NCBI GenBank assembly: GCA_035326025.1
Contig: DAOKYT010000020.1
Coordinates: 1 to 40,471, forward strand
DNA length: 40,471 nt
Reading direction: 5' to 3'
DNA from: Amarobacter sp035326025
GTDB taxonomy: Bacteria > Chloroflexota > Dehalococcoidia > Tepidiformales > Tepidiformaceae
Of this stretch, positions 8,323-16,675 are shown in pieces. Within the stretch, counting starts at the first letter, position 1, and each line of letters starts with the position of its first letter. Under the pieces are notes generated by a model. It saw only the letters and a program-made list of their open reading frames with translations, was not told the DNA's origin and searched no databases. Made by a program: the position numbers and the translations under genes.

Positions 8323-9426
8323 ATGACTCGCTACCCGCTCAAACTCGTGTTGCTCGTGCTGATTCCGGCACTCTTCTCCATCCTCCTTGTCGCCTGTGGC
8401 GGCGATGATGACGACGACACACCCTCGGACGGCACGCCGCTGGCCCAGGCCCGGGCAGCCACACCGGCCCCAAGTCCAACCCCCGACCCGCGTGCCGGCT
8501 GGCCCGGCGAGCTCAAGATTGGCCTCTTCGGCGGCGACGACGCGGAAGAAACCCTCCGCAACGCAAAACCGATGGAAGACCTCCTCGAATCGCGCCTCGG
8601 CATCCCCGTGGAGATCATCACCGGGACAAGCTACGGCGCTGTCATCGAAGCCATGCGCGCCGGGCGCGTCGATGCGATGACCGTCGGTCCCTTCGCCTAC
8701 ATCCTCGCCGTCCAGGAGGCTAACGCCGAGGCACTCGCGGTGAGCATCTCAACCACCGCCAATCCACCCGTCTACAACCCCGACCTGCTGCCCTACTACA
8801 TCAGTGTCATCTTCACCAAGAAGGGGAGCGGGATCACCTCGCTGGAAGACCTCAAGGGAAAGGGCTTCAACTTCGTCGACCCGGCTTCGACCTCTGGCCA
8901 CCTGGCACCGAAGGCGCTGCTCATTCGGGAGGGCCTGGACCCCGACGACGACCTCGAAGCAGTCTTCGCGGGCAGCCACCCCACCTCGGCTCTTTCGGTC
9001 TGGAATGGCAAGTCGCCCGCGGGCGCCACGAATGAGGGCAACCTGAAGCGCCTTCACGATTCCGGCCAGGTCCAGTTCTGCGAATACCCCGATAAGCAGA
9101 TCAACAAGCCGCGCACCAAAGCCGAAATGAAGGCCTACTTCGATGGCTGCCCCGATGGGACGCTCGTCGCCATCGCCCAGACCGACCCGATCCCGAACAC
9201 GCCGTTCGCAGTCCGCCAGGAACTCTCCGAGACCCTCAAAGCCGAGATCAAGGCTGCCCTGCTGAGCACCAAGGACAACCCGGAGTTCATCGCACAGCGC
9301 AAGGCCTGGTATGTCGACCCCACGGCCGACCTGAAGCTGGAATCGCTCGACAAGTTCTACAACCCGCTCCGCGAACTGGCAAAACTGCTCAATCTCGACC
9401 TCAAAGAACTGGCGGAGCAGGGATGA
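8323..9426 (+). CDS. phnD: Phosphonate-type ABC transporter substrate-binding lipoprotein (importer 2)
   Basis: A 367-residue exported lipoprotein with lipobox LVA-C25 followed by GGDDDDD and a Pro/Ala-rich linker. The binding domain has LKIGLFGGDDAEETLRNAKPM, GTSYGAVIEAMRAGR, DAMTVGPFAYI, and the anion loop FVDPASTSGHLAPK, all PhnD-family features. It is the same length as the other PhnD here but clearly diverged (for example an INKPRTKAEMKAYFDGC insertion-like segment near residue 260). Its genes are fused into the C-P lyase operon, so phosphonate uptake is the likely role. Its last bases overlap the phnG start. Confidence 0.92.
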   Translation: MTRYPLKLVLLVLIPALFSILLVACGGDDDDDTPSDGTPLAQARAATPAPSPTPDPRAGWPGELKIGLFGGDDAEETLRNAKPMEDLLESRLGIPVEIITGTSYGAVIEAMRAGRVDAMTVGPFAYILAVQEANAEALAVSISTTANPPVYNPDLLPYYISVIFTKKGSGITSLEDLKGKGFNFVDPASTSGHLAPKALLIREGLDPDDDLEAVFAGSHPTSALSVWNGKSPAGATNEGNLKRLHDSGQVQFCEYPDKQINKPRTKAEMKAYFDGCPDGTLVAIAQTDPIPNTPFAVRQELSETLKAEIKAALLSTKDNPEFIAQRKAWYVDPTADLKLESLDKFYNPLRELAKLLNLDLKELAEQG

Positions 9427-9851
9427 TGCTCGCACGCGAACAGCGCGCCGAGGCCATCTCCCTCTCCGACCCGGAACGGCTAATCGCCATCGCCGACGAT
9501 CTCTTGCAGGGCATGGACGTTGGCGTTTCGCGGGGGCCATCCGTCGGGCTGCTCATGGTCCGCGCCGAAGAGCCCTCCCAACGCCTGCCCTTCAACTTCG
9601 CCGAAGTCACTGTCTCCGAGGCGGAAGTCTCGGTCGATGGGACGCGCGGCTACGCAATGGTCCTCGGCCTGCGCCCCGAAATGGCCCTCGCCGGCGCCAT
9701 CGTCGATGCCGCGCTCGAGACCAGCCATCCGCGGAGCGAAGAGATCGAGCTCGAACTGGCCATGACCCTCGAAAAGGCCCGGACCGAGCGCCGCCGCCAA
9801 TGGGCCGAAGTCGCCCCGACGATGGTCAGGTTCGAGGAGATGGCGCCATGA
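9423..9851 (+). CDS. phnG: C-P lyase complex subunit PhnG
   Basis: A 142-residue protein of PhnG length. Recognisable features are the RLPFNFAEVTVSEAEV segment and GYAMVLGLRPEMALAGAIVDAAL, matching the family's cytosine-like (F-N-x-G/A-E-x-x-V) and G-Y-x-x-x-x-G-R signatures. In the E. coli system PhnG sits with PhnH, PhnI and PhnJ in the C-P lyase core and supports attachment of phosphonate to the ribose of ATP. The start overlaps the phnD stop, and the end overlaps phnH by 4 nt. Confidence 0.9.
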   Translation: MMLAREQRAEAISLSDPERLIAIADDLLQGMDVGVSRGPSVGLLMVRAEEPSQRLPFNFAEVTVSEAEVSVDGTRGYAMVLGLRPEMALAGAIVDAALETSHPRSEEIELELAMTLEKARTERRRQWAEVAPTMVRFEEMAP

Positions 9852-10435
9852 ACACGCCTGTCCTCACTCCGCGCGCCGCGCGCGAGCAATCCACCTTCCG
9901 GCTCCTTCTCGATGCCCTGGCAAGACCCGGCACACTCCACGCGGTCGCCCCGCACGACCAGGGTGGGCCATTCGCCGCCGCGGTCACCATCCTGGAGGCG
10001 CTGCTCGACCACGAAGTCTCGTTCGCGACCTCGCCCGCCGCGGCCGACCTCGAGGAGACGCTCCTCCGCCTCACCGGGAGCCGCGTCGCTGCACTGGGCG
10101 AGGCCGACTACGTCCTCGCCTGGGGCACGGGTGTGGCCACCGCCATCGAGTCAGCCACGATCGGAGTCCCCGAGTACCCCGACCGGGGCGCCACGGTGAT
10201 TGCCGTGGTCGAAAGCGTCAGCGGCCCGGCAGGGCCCGGGGAACACCTCACGCTCAGGGGGCCCGGCATCCAGGGCAGCGCGACGATCGCCGTCCGCGGG
10301 TTTGGGCCCGAGCTGGTCCAGGCCTTCGCCCGGCGCAATGCCATGCTCCCATGCGGTCTCGACCTCGTGCTGGTCACCCCCGGCGGGGTGACCGCCGGAA
10401 TTGGGCGCTACACCAGGATCACGGAAGGAAGCTAA
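9848..10435 (+). CDS. phnH: C-P lyase complex subunit PhnH
   Basis: A 195-residue protein. The ATG at 9848 overlaps the phnG stop (ATGA); an in-frame earlier start exists but would bury 48 nt in phnG. It begins TPRAAREQSTFRLLLDALARPGTLH, the characteristic PhnH opening (Q-x-x-FR-x-LL-x-AL-x-RPG). It later has DYVLAWG, GTGVATAIESATIGVPEYPDRGATVI, and LTLRGPGIQG, all matching the family. It is a structural subunit of the core complex. Confidence 0.93.
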   Translation: MNTPVLTPRAAREQSTFRLLLDALARPGTLHAVAPHDQGGPFAAAVTILEALLDHEVSFATSPAAADLEETLLRLTGSRVAALGEADYVLAWGTGVATAIESATIGVPEYPDRGATVIAVVESVSGPAGPGEHLTLRGPGIQGSATIAVRGFGPELVQAFARRNAMLPCGLDLVLVTPGGVTAGIGRYTRITEGS

Positions 10436-10440
10436 CCACC

Positions 10441-11541
10441 ATGGGATATACCGCTGTGCGCGGAGGCCTCGACGCGATTGAGCACGCCGAGCGGCTCATC
10501 GATGAAATGCCTCTCCGGAGCGACAACCCGCTCCACCTGCAACAGCTCCGGGACCACCTTCAGATCGCCGTCGACCGGGTGATGTCGGAGGGCGGACTGC
10601 TCGATGAGACGATCGCCGGGCTGGCCATCAAGCAGGCCGAGGGCGATCTCATCGAGGCGGCGTTCCTGGTGCGCGCCTACCGCTCCACCCTGCCAAGACT
10701 TGGCTACAGCCTCACCGTGACGGGACGGGACATGTTCGTCCTGCGGCGGATCTCGGCCATCTTCCGGGATATCCCCGGCGGTCAGCTCCTCGGCAAGACC
10801 CGGGACTACACGCAACGCCTCCTGAACTTCGACCTGGCAGCCGCCACCCCGTGGAGCACCTCCGGCCGCAACGGTCACAACGGTCCCGCCGCCGACGACG
10901 CCGAGCCGCCCGATTTTCCCGTGGTGATCGACTTCCTCCGCGAGGAAGGGATGGTCCCGCCCGCGCCGGCCGAGCAGGCCGAGGATGAGCCATTCGATAT
11001 CACCCGCATGCCGCTCCGCTTCCCCGCTCCCCGTTCGGCCACCCTGCAGGCGCTCACCAGGGGCGAAGCCGGGAGCCTCCTGATGCTCGCCTACTCATCG
11101 ATGCGCGGCTACGGGGGCCTGGGCCACGGCGCCATCGGCGAGCTGCGCGCCGGCCAACTCCCCGTCCGCATCGCCCACCCCATCACCGGGCGCCCGGTGA
11201 CCCTCGGTTCCGTCTTTGTCACCGAGGCCCACTACCTGTCCGGCGGGCACGCCTCCCTCCAGGAGGGCGAGGCCGAGGAGTACCTGCTCGGTTACGGCCT
11301 CGTCGCCGGCAGAGATGAACGCAAGGCGATCGCCATGGCCATCGTCGATGGCTCGCTGACTCACGCCGATGGCAGCGGGCAGCCCGTCACCAACCAGGAG
11401 TTCGTCCTCACCCACATCGATTCGATCGAGTCATCCGGCTTCGTGGAGCACCTGAAGCTCCCCCACTACGTCACCTTCCAGTCCGGTCTGCAGCGTTCGC
11501 GGAAGTTCCGCCAGCTCATGGAGGCATCCACCCGTGGTTAG
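10441..11541 (+). CDS. phnI: C-P lyase complex subunit PhnI
   Basis: A 366-residue protein, the usual PhnI length. The start is MGYTAVRGGLDAIEHAERL, the hallmark PhnI N-terminus, 5 nt after the phnH stop with AAGGAAG upstream. Other family features are TLPRLGYSLTVTGRDMFVLRRISAIFRDIPGGQLLGKTRDYTQ broken into conserved blocks, RGEAGSLLMLAYSSMRGYG, and the C-terminal FVLTHIDSIESSGFVEHLKLPHYVTFQS region. PhnI is the nucleosidase-type catalytic subunit that, with G, H and L, makes the ribose-phosphonate 5'-triphosphate. The end overlaps phnJ by 8 nt. Confidence 0.96.
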   Translation: MGYTAVRGGLDAIEHAERLIDEMPLRSDNPLHLQQLRDHLQIAVDRVMSEGGLLDETIAGLAIKQAEGDLIEAAFLVRAYRSTLPRLGYSLTVTGRDMFVLRRISAIFRDIPGGQLLGKTRDYTQRLLNFDLAAATPWSTSGRNGHNGPAADDAEPPDFPVVIDFLREEGMVPPAPAEQAEDEPFDITRMPLRFPAPRSATLQALTRGEAGSLLMLAYSSMRGYGGLGHGAIGELRAGQLPVRIAHPITGRPVTLGSVFVTEAHYLSGGHASLQEGEAEEYLLGYGLVAGRDERKAIAMAIVDGSLTHADGSGQPVTNQEFVLTHIDSIESSGFVEHLKLPHYVTFQSGLQRSRKFRQLMEASTRG

Positions 11542-12421
11542 TATCCAGGCACTGACGAAAACGCACGGCGAGGCGGCGACCGGGTATTCATACGGGTTCC
11601 TCGATGCCGTCTCGAAGCGAGAAATCCGCCGCGCGCTGCTGAAGGCAGTCACCATCCCCGGCTACCAGGTGCCCTTCGGCTCGCGGGAACTCCCGATCGC
11701 CCGCGGCTGGGGCACGGGCGGGTTGCAAATCACCCTCTCCATGCTCGGCCCGGGCGATACGGTGAAAGTGATCGACCAGGGCGACGACGCCAGCGTGAAT
11801 GCCCAGAACCTCCGGAGGCTGATGGAGAAGACGGCCGGCGTCAGGACGACGACCGTCACCTCCGAGGCCACCCTCATCCAGACCCGCCACCGCATCCCGG
11901 AAGAGCGGCTGCGGGCGGGACAGGTGCTCATCCTCCAGTGCCCCATTCCCGAACCGCTCCGCCGCGTGGAACGCAGCATGGCGGTCGCGCGCCGCATGCA
12001 CGCCGAATCGGACTACTCGCGGATGTGGCTGGCCATTTACGAGGACATCGTCAAGAGGGGCGAGTTGGGGGGTGGTGCCGGCTATCCGGTCCTCGTCAAC
12101 GACCGCTACATCATGGCTCCAACGCCCATACCCCGCTGGGACATCCCCCGCCTGCACATGGCGGAGTGCCTCTATCTCATCGGCGCCGGGCGGGAGAAGC
12201 GCATCTACGCCGTACCGCCCTTCACCCGGGTCGTGCCCCTGGAGTTCGAGGACTACCCGTTCGAGGTCGAGGACTTCACCGGCCTCCGCTGCGTCCGCTG
12301 CGGGTCGAGCGCCAGCTTCCTCGATGAGACTCACCTGGCCGGAGGCGGCAGGGCCTATACCTGCTCCGACACGGCCTACTGCGATGCCCGCCAGGCGGGC
12401 CAGGAGCCGCCCACATGGTAG
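11534..12421 (+). CDS. phnJ: Carbon-phosphorus lyase radical-SAM subunit PhnJ
   Basis: A 295-residue protein with a GTG start inside the phnI stop region. The N-terminal block GYSYGFLDAVSKREIRRALLKAV and PGYQVPFGSREL is highly conserved in PhnJ. Four cysteines near the C-terminus, Cys253-x2-Cys256-x20-Cys277-x5-Cys283, match the E. coli set, of which three bind the 4Fe-4S cluster and one carries the thiyl radical that breaks the C-P bond. All expected residues are present, so the enzyme should be functional. Confidence 0.97.
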   Translation: MVSIQALTKTHGEAATGYSYGFLDAVSKREIRRALLKAVTIPGYQVPFGSRELPIARGWGTGGLQITLSMLGPGDTVKVIDQGDDASVNAQNLRRLMEKTAGVRTTTVTSEATLIQTRHRIPEERLRAGQVLILQCPIPEPLRRVERSMAVARRMHAESDYSRMWLAIYEDIVKRGELGGGAGYPVLVNDRYIMAPTPIPRWDIPRLHMAECLYLIGAGREKRIYAVPPFTRVVPLEFEDYPFEVEDFTGLRCVRCGSSASFLDETHLAGGGRAYTCSDTAYCDARQAGQEPPTW

Positions 12422-13260
12422 AAGACCCAATCCTCACGGTGCGCGGGCTGACTAAGCTGTGGGGCCGCCGCTCATGCGGCAGCTGCATCGCGACGACCGG
12501 CCCCGAAAACGACCGCAACCAATGCGCCGAGTGCGGTTCGATCGTCGCCTGTGCCGATGTCTCGTTCGACCTGTATCCCGGCGAAGTCCTCGGCATCGTC
12601 GGCGAGAGCGGCTCGGGAAAGAGCACCATCCTGCAAACCCTCTTCCTGGACATCGTGCCCGAGGAAGGCTCCGTGGCCTACCTGGGCACGTTCAACGACG
12701 GCAAGACCAACCTCTGGGAAGCATCGATGGCGGAGCGGCGCCGCCTGCGCAGCCAGCTGATCGGCATGGTCTATCAGAACCCCCGCGACGGCCTCGACCT
12801 GATGGTCACCGCCGGGGGGAACATCGGTGAGCGGCTCCTCGCCGTGGACTGGCGCCATGTCGGCAAGATCCGGGCCAAGGCGTCTGACTACCTCGCGAGG
12901 ACCGAAGTCCCACTCGACCGCCTGGACCACTTCCCGGCGTACTTCAGCGGCGGCATGCAGCAGCGCGTCCAGATCGCGAAGGCGCTGGCCAACAGCCCCT
13001 CGCTCGTCCTGCTCGATGAGCTCACAACCGGCCTGGACATCTCGGTGCAGGCCGGCGTGCTCGACCTCGTCCGCGACATCCAGCACAGGGACGGGCTGAG
13101 CGTGATCGTCGTCTCCCACGACCTCTCAGTCATCCGTCTGCTCGCCGACCGGACCATCGTCATGAAGATGGGGCGCGTCGTCGAACAGGGCATCACCGAC
13201 CAGGTGCTGGAGGACCCCCAGCACCCGTACACCCAGCTGCTCGTCAGCTCGGCCGCCTAG
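12415..13260 (+). CDS. phnK: C-P lyase ABC-type ATPase PhnK with Cys4 insertion
   Basis: A 281-residue ABC ATPase that overlaps phnJ by 7 nt. Walker A is GESGSGKST (63-71), the Q-loop is VYQNPRDGLD, the signature is FSGGMQQ, Walker B is LVLLDEL, and the H-loop is VVSHD. PhnK binds the C-P lyase core and is required for activity in E. coli. Unusual here is an insertion between the first beta strand and Walker A: Cys21-x2-Cys24 then Cys37-x2-Cys40 (plus Cys46), which looks like a zinc-ribbon or other metal site. The classical E. coli PhnK lacks it as far as I recall. Confidence 0.94.
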   Translation: MVEDPILTVRGLTKLWGRRSCGSCIATTGPENDRNQCAECGSIVACADVSFDLYPGEVLGIVGESGSGKSTILQTLFLDIVPEEGSVAYLGTFNDGKTNLWEASMAERRRLRSQLIGMVYQNPRDGLDLMVTAGGNIGERLLAVDWRHVGKIRAKASDYLARTEVPLDRLDHFPAYFSGGMQQRVQIAKALANSPSLVLLDELTTGLDISVQAGVLDLVRDIQHRDGLSVIVVSHDLSVIRLLADRTIVMKMGRVVEQGITDQVLEDPQHPYTQLLVSSAA

Positions 13261-13268
13261 GAGGACCC

Positions 13269-14048
13269 GTGACCGAATCGAACGCCCCGCTGCTCAGTGT
13301 CCGCGGCCTGGGGAAGCGCATCACGCTCCATATCCTCGGGGGAGCCCGGGTCGAACCGTTTAGCGGCGTCTCCTTCGATGTCGCTCCAGGCGAGTTCGTC
13401 GCCATCGTCGGGCCCAGCGGCTCCGGGAAGTCCTCGGTGGTAAAAGCCATTCACCGGACCTATCTCCCGACCGCCGGCCAGGCCTGGTACATGCGCCCGG
13501 GGGCGACGCCGGTCGACCTCGCATCGGCCAATGACCGGACCATCATCGACTTGCGGCGGAGGGAGATTGGCTTCGTCACCCAGTTCTTGAAGGTCGAGCC
13601 GCGTGTGCCGGCGATCGACGTCGTCACCCGCCCGCTCGTGCTGAAGGGCGCGGCGCCCGAGTCCGCCCGCGAGCGAGCTGCGGAGGTGCTCCGCCAGCTC
13701 GATGTCCCCGAGCACCTCTGGCACTCCTATCCCACCCTCTTCAGCGGCGGCGAACAGCAGCGCATCAACATCGCCCGGGCCCTGGTCGCCGGGCCACGCC
13801 TCCTGCTCGCCGATGAACCGACCTCGGCGCTGGATTCGATGAACACCGGCCGCGTGGTCGACGCGCTCATCGAGGCCCGCCGCCAGGGACTCACGCTGCT
13901 GGGCGTCTTCCACGATGTCGCGCTCATTGAGCGGATCGCGGACCGGGTGATCGTCATGAACCACGGCACGATCGAGGCCCAGGGCCGGGTCGGCGACGTC
14001 GAGATCCCTCGCCACGAACTACACCAGGAGTTTGCTGCCCGTGTCTGA
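13269..14048 (+). CDS. phnL: C-P lyase ABC-type ATPase PhnL
   Basis: A 259-residue protein with a GTG start preceded by TAGGAGG. Walker A is GPSGSGKSS (48-56), the Q-loop is FVTQFLKVEPRVPAIDVV (a typical PhnL block), the signature is FSGGEQQ, Walker B is LLLADEP followed by TSALDSMN, and the H-loop is VFHD. PhnL acts with G, H and I in the ATP-dependent first step. It overlaps the chosen phnM start by 8 nt. Confidence 0.93.
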   Translation: MTESNAPLLSVRGLGKRITLHILGGARVEPFSGVSFDVAPGEFVAIVGPSGSGKSSVVKAIHRTYLPTAGQAWYMRPGATPVDLASANDRTIIDLRRREIGFVTQFLKVEPRVPAIDVVTRPLVLKGAAPESARERAAEVLRQLDVPEHLWHSYPTLFSGGEQQRINIARALVAGPRLLLADEPTSALDSMNTGRVVDALIEARRQGLTLLGVFHDVALIERIADRVIVMNHGTIEAQGRVGDVEIPRHELHQEFAARV

Positions 14049-15255
14049 ACCTGTCTTCGCCATCACCAATGCCACCGTCATCCAGCCGGAGACTGTCCTC
14101 GAACAGGCCTCGGTGGTCATCTCCGGCGGCCAGGTCGCCGCCGTATTCGAAGGCCGCGCCGAGCTGCCCGCCGCCCTGGACTTCGAAGTGGACGCCAGGG
14201 GCGCCTTCCTCATGCCGGGTATTATCGACCTGCACAACGACAGCCTCGAGACGGAGATCAACCCCCGCCCGGGCGCGAACCTGCCAATCGAGTTCGCCTT
14301 CGCCACCCTCGAGCGGCGCCTGCTCGCGGCCGGGGTGACCGTCGAGTTCCACGCGATCTCGTTCATGAACATGGCGAAGTCGGGCCGCTCCATCGACCAG
14401 GCCGCCGAGCGAGCCGGGTTCGTGGCGAGCCTCCAGCTCGACCCCACCCGCGTCGTTGACCACCGTGTGCTGCACCGGCTGGATGTGTGGAACCCGGACG
14501 CCATGAATACGCTGTTTGCATCCGTCCGGAGCTTCAGCACCGGCTACGTCTCGCTCAACGACCACACACCCGGCCAGGGCCAGTACCGGGACGTTGAACG
14601 GTACACGCGCTTCATGAGGGAATGGCGCACGCACAGGGGCGCCGAGGGCATCGAGGATGACGACGTTGCCGCCCGCATCGCGAGCCGGGCGGCCGATTCC
14701 ATCACTATCCCCATGGTATACGGCCGCCTGCGCGCCGAGCGGGAACTCAGTCCCTTCGTGCTCGCCAGCCACGACGACGACTCGCCGGAGAAGGTGGACC
14801 GCCAGTGGGAGATCGGGGCGACGATCGCCGAATTCCCCGTCACCGTCGAGGCCGCCCGGCGCGCGAGGGAGCGGGGCATGACCATCGTCGTCGGGGCGCC
14901 CAATATCGTCCGCGGTGGCAGCACCAGCGGGAACCAGGACGCCCGCGAGCTCTTTGCCCTCGGCCTGGCCGACGTCATCTGCGCGGACTACCATGCCCCC
15001 TCGCTCCTGGCGAGCGCCTTCAGCCTCGCGGACGACGGCACGGTGGGGCTGCCCGCGGCCATCCGGGCGCTGACACTCAACCCGGCTCGCGCGCTCGGGA
15101 TGGAGCGTGTCGGGGCGATCGTCCCCGGCCACCGCGCCGATATTCTCCTTGTCCGCAAGGGCAGCGATGGACGCCCGGCGGTCGAGCGGGTCTACCGTGC
15201 TGGAACGGAAGTCTTCAGCATCCGCCTCGCCGCAAAAGCTGGAGCCCTCGCGTGA
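14041..15255 (+). CDS. phnM: Alpha-D-ribose 1-methylphosphonate 5-triphosphate diphosphatase PhnM
   Basis: A 404-residue amidohydrolase-fold protein that removes diphosphate from the ribose-phosphonate triphosphate. The start is GTG at 14041, 10 nt after AGGAG; an upstream in-frame TTG (14032) is too close to that site. Features are MPGIIDLHNDSLETEINPRPGA near residue 60 (metal-binding DLHxD; most PhnM have DLHTDNLE, here DLHNDSLE), the HAISFMNM region, LASHDDDSPEKV, the GAPNIVRGGS block, and DVICADYHAPSLLASAF, all conserved in PhnM. The end overlaps the next gene by 4 nt. Confidence 0.95.
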   Translation: MSEPVFAITNATVIQPETVLEQASVVISGGQVAAVFEGRAELPAALDFEVDARGAFLMPGIIDLHNDSLETEINPRPGANLPIEFAFATLERRLLAAGVTVEFHAISFMNMAKSGRSIDQAAERAGFVASLQLDPTRVVDHRVLHRLDVWNPDAMNTLFASVRSFSTGYVSLNDHTPGQGQYRDVERYTRFMREWRTHRGAEGIEDDDVAARIASRAADSITIPMVYGRLRAERELSPFVLASHDDDSPEKVDRQWEIGATIAEFPVTVEAARRARERGMTIVVGAPNIVRGGSTSGNQDARELFALGLADVICADYHAPSLLASAFSLADDGTVGLPAAIRALTLNPARALGMERVGAIVPGHRADILLVRKGSDGRPAVERVYRAGTEVFSIRLAAKAGALA

Positions 15256-15887
15256 CCGCCGGGGCTCAGTCTCCCCGGGTGCGCGTCCTGGGCCAGGCCC
15301 CCTTCGTCGATCCCTCGTCGCGCGTGCACGAGAGTCAGCTCGGGGCGTGGACGTGGATCGGGCCGAACTGCTCGATCTCGGAATCAACAGTCGGCGACTA
15401 CAGCTACGCCGCTGGCGATGTCTCCATCATCTACAGCGATGTCGGCAAGTTTTGCTCGATCGCCTCGCATGCGCGGCTCAATCCCGGCAACCACCCGATG
15501 GACCGGGTCACGCAGCACCACATGACCTACCGGCACGCGCAATACGGGTTCGCCGAACACGACGACCATGCGTTCTTCGCCTGGCGCCGCGCCGACCGCG
15601 TGACGCTCGGGCACGACGTCTGGCTGGGCCATGGCGCCATCATCCTCCCCGGCGTCACTGTCGGCACGGGAGCTGTGGTCGCGGCCGGCGCGGTGGTCTC
15701 GAAAGATGCGGCACCCTATACCATCGTCGCCGGCGTCCCCGCCCGGCCGATCCGTGAACGCTTCCCGGCCGGGATTGCCCGCGCACTCCTGGAGATCGCC
15801 TGGTGGGACTGGCCCCGCGAGCTCCTCGAGGAACGCTTCGCGGATTTCAACGACCTGGAAACGTTCCTTCGGAAGTGGGGCCCGTGA
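15252..15887 (+). CDS. Hexapeptide-repeat acyltransferase of phn operons
   Basis: A 211-residue left-handed beta-helix (LbH) transferase; the GTG start overlaps the phnM stop (GTGA). Hexapeptide repeats run from about residue 20 (FVDPSSRVHESQLGAWTWIG, STVGDYSYAAGDVSIIYSDVG, KFCSIASHARLNPGNHP) and resume after a loop at VTLGHDVWLGHGAIILPGVTVGTGAVVAAGAVVSKD. The pattern matches the xenobiotic-acetyltransferase subgroup found in C-P lyase operons, often listed as a phosphonate-metabolism hexapeptide protein. The acceptor is unknown. By analogy with PhnO it could acetylate an aminophosphonate, but the fold differs from PhnO. Confidence 0.85.
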   Translation: MTAGAQSPRVRVLGQAPFVDPSSRVHESQLGAWTWIGPNCSISESTVGDYSYAAGDVSIIYSDVGKFCSIASHARLNPGNHPMDRVTQHHMTYRHAQYGFAEHDDHAFFAWRRADRVTLGHDVWLGHGAIILPGVTVGTGAVVAAGAVVSKDAAPYTIVAGVPARPIRERFPAGIARALLEIAWWDWPRELLEERFADFNDLETFLRKWGP

Positions 15888-16675
15888 CCGGCAGCCGCGA
15901 CACCATTGTCACCATCAACACGTGGAAAGCGGATGGACGTTACCGCGAGCGCCTGTCTGCATTGACCACTGGCATCGGTGCCCTCCGCCCCGGCGTTGTC
16001 GCCCTGCAGGAAGCCTTCTTCTGCGAATCCGGTGACGCCGATACCGCCGGCCACCTGGGCCACGCGCTGGATATGGAGACGATCTTCTCGCCCGCGCGCG
16101 GCAAGGCCCGCACGCTGGAAGGGCGGCCATGCCGCTCGTTCTCGGGCATGGCGCTGCTCTCCGCAGCCCCGTGGACGGAATTCCACGAAGTCCGCCTGCC
16201 GTGCGACCTCCGCGACGGCGAACGCCTGGCCCAGGTTGGCGCCACACGGGTCGCTGGGCAGCCGGTGGTGGTGGCGAACGTGCACCTCACGCACCTGCCC
16301 GATGCCACCCCGCTCCGCCGGGCCCAGCTGGAAGCGCTCTGGCGGCTGCCGCTGTTCGGCGCCACGCGCCTGCCGATCATCATCTGCGGCGACTTCAACA
16401 CCCCGTCGGCCGAAACCCTCCTCGCGTCTGTGGCGCGAGAGGCCGGCCTCGACGCACGTGACACGTGGCAGGCCGGAAATGGCACCGGCGACCGCGCGAC
16501 GACCCTCGGAGGCGCACCCCTCGACTTCATATTCACCCTGGCCGCTAGCCCCGGGGGACATCCCGGGTTTGCCGGGTCACACATCGCGCTATCCCGGCCG
16601 GACGCCCACGGTGTCCTCGCCAGCGACCACTTCGCCGTCGTCACCCGCATGGTCGGAGTACCCGCACATGTCTGA
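15884..16675 (+). CDS. Endonuclease/exonuclease/phosphatase (EEP) fold phosphoesterase
   Basis: A 263-residue protein; the GTG start overlaps the previous stop (an in-frame ATG at 15803 would overlap that gene by 85 nt). All EEP metal and catalytic positions are present: Asn12 (TINTWK), Glu43 (ALQEAF), His134 (NVHLTHLPD), Asp170 and Asn172 (GDFNTP), and Asp248-His249 (SDHFAVV). EEP enzymes cleave phosphodiester or phosphomonoester bonds with Mg2+. There is no signal peptide, so it should be cytosolic. Its tight place after phnM, with no phnP in the operon, makes a role on phosphoribosyl intermediates plausible. This is inference; the substrate is not visible. Confidence 0.82.
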   Translation: MTGSRDTIVTINTWKADGRYRERLSALTTGIGALRPGVVALQEAFFCESGDADTAGHLGHALDMETIFSPARGKARTLEGRPCRSFSGMALLSAAPWTEFHEVRLPCDLRDGERLAQVGATRVAGQPVVVANVHLTHLPDATPLRRAQLEALWRLPLFGATRLPIIICGDFNTPSAETLLASVAREAGLDARDTWQAGNGTGDRATTLGGAPLDFIFTLAASPGGHPGFAGSHIALSRPDAHGVLASDHFAVVTRMVGVPAHV

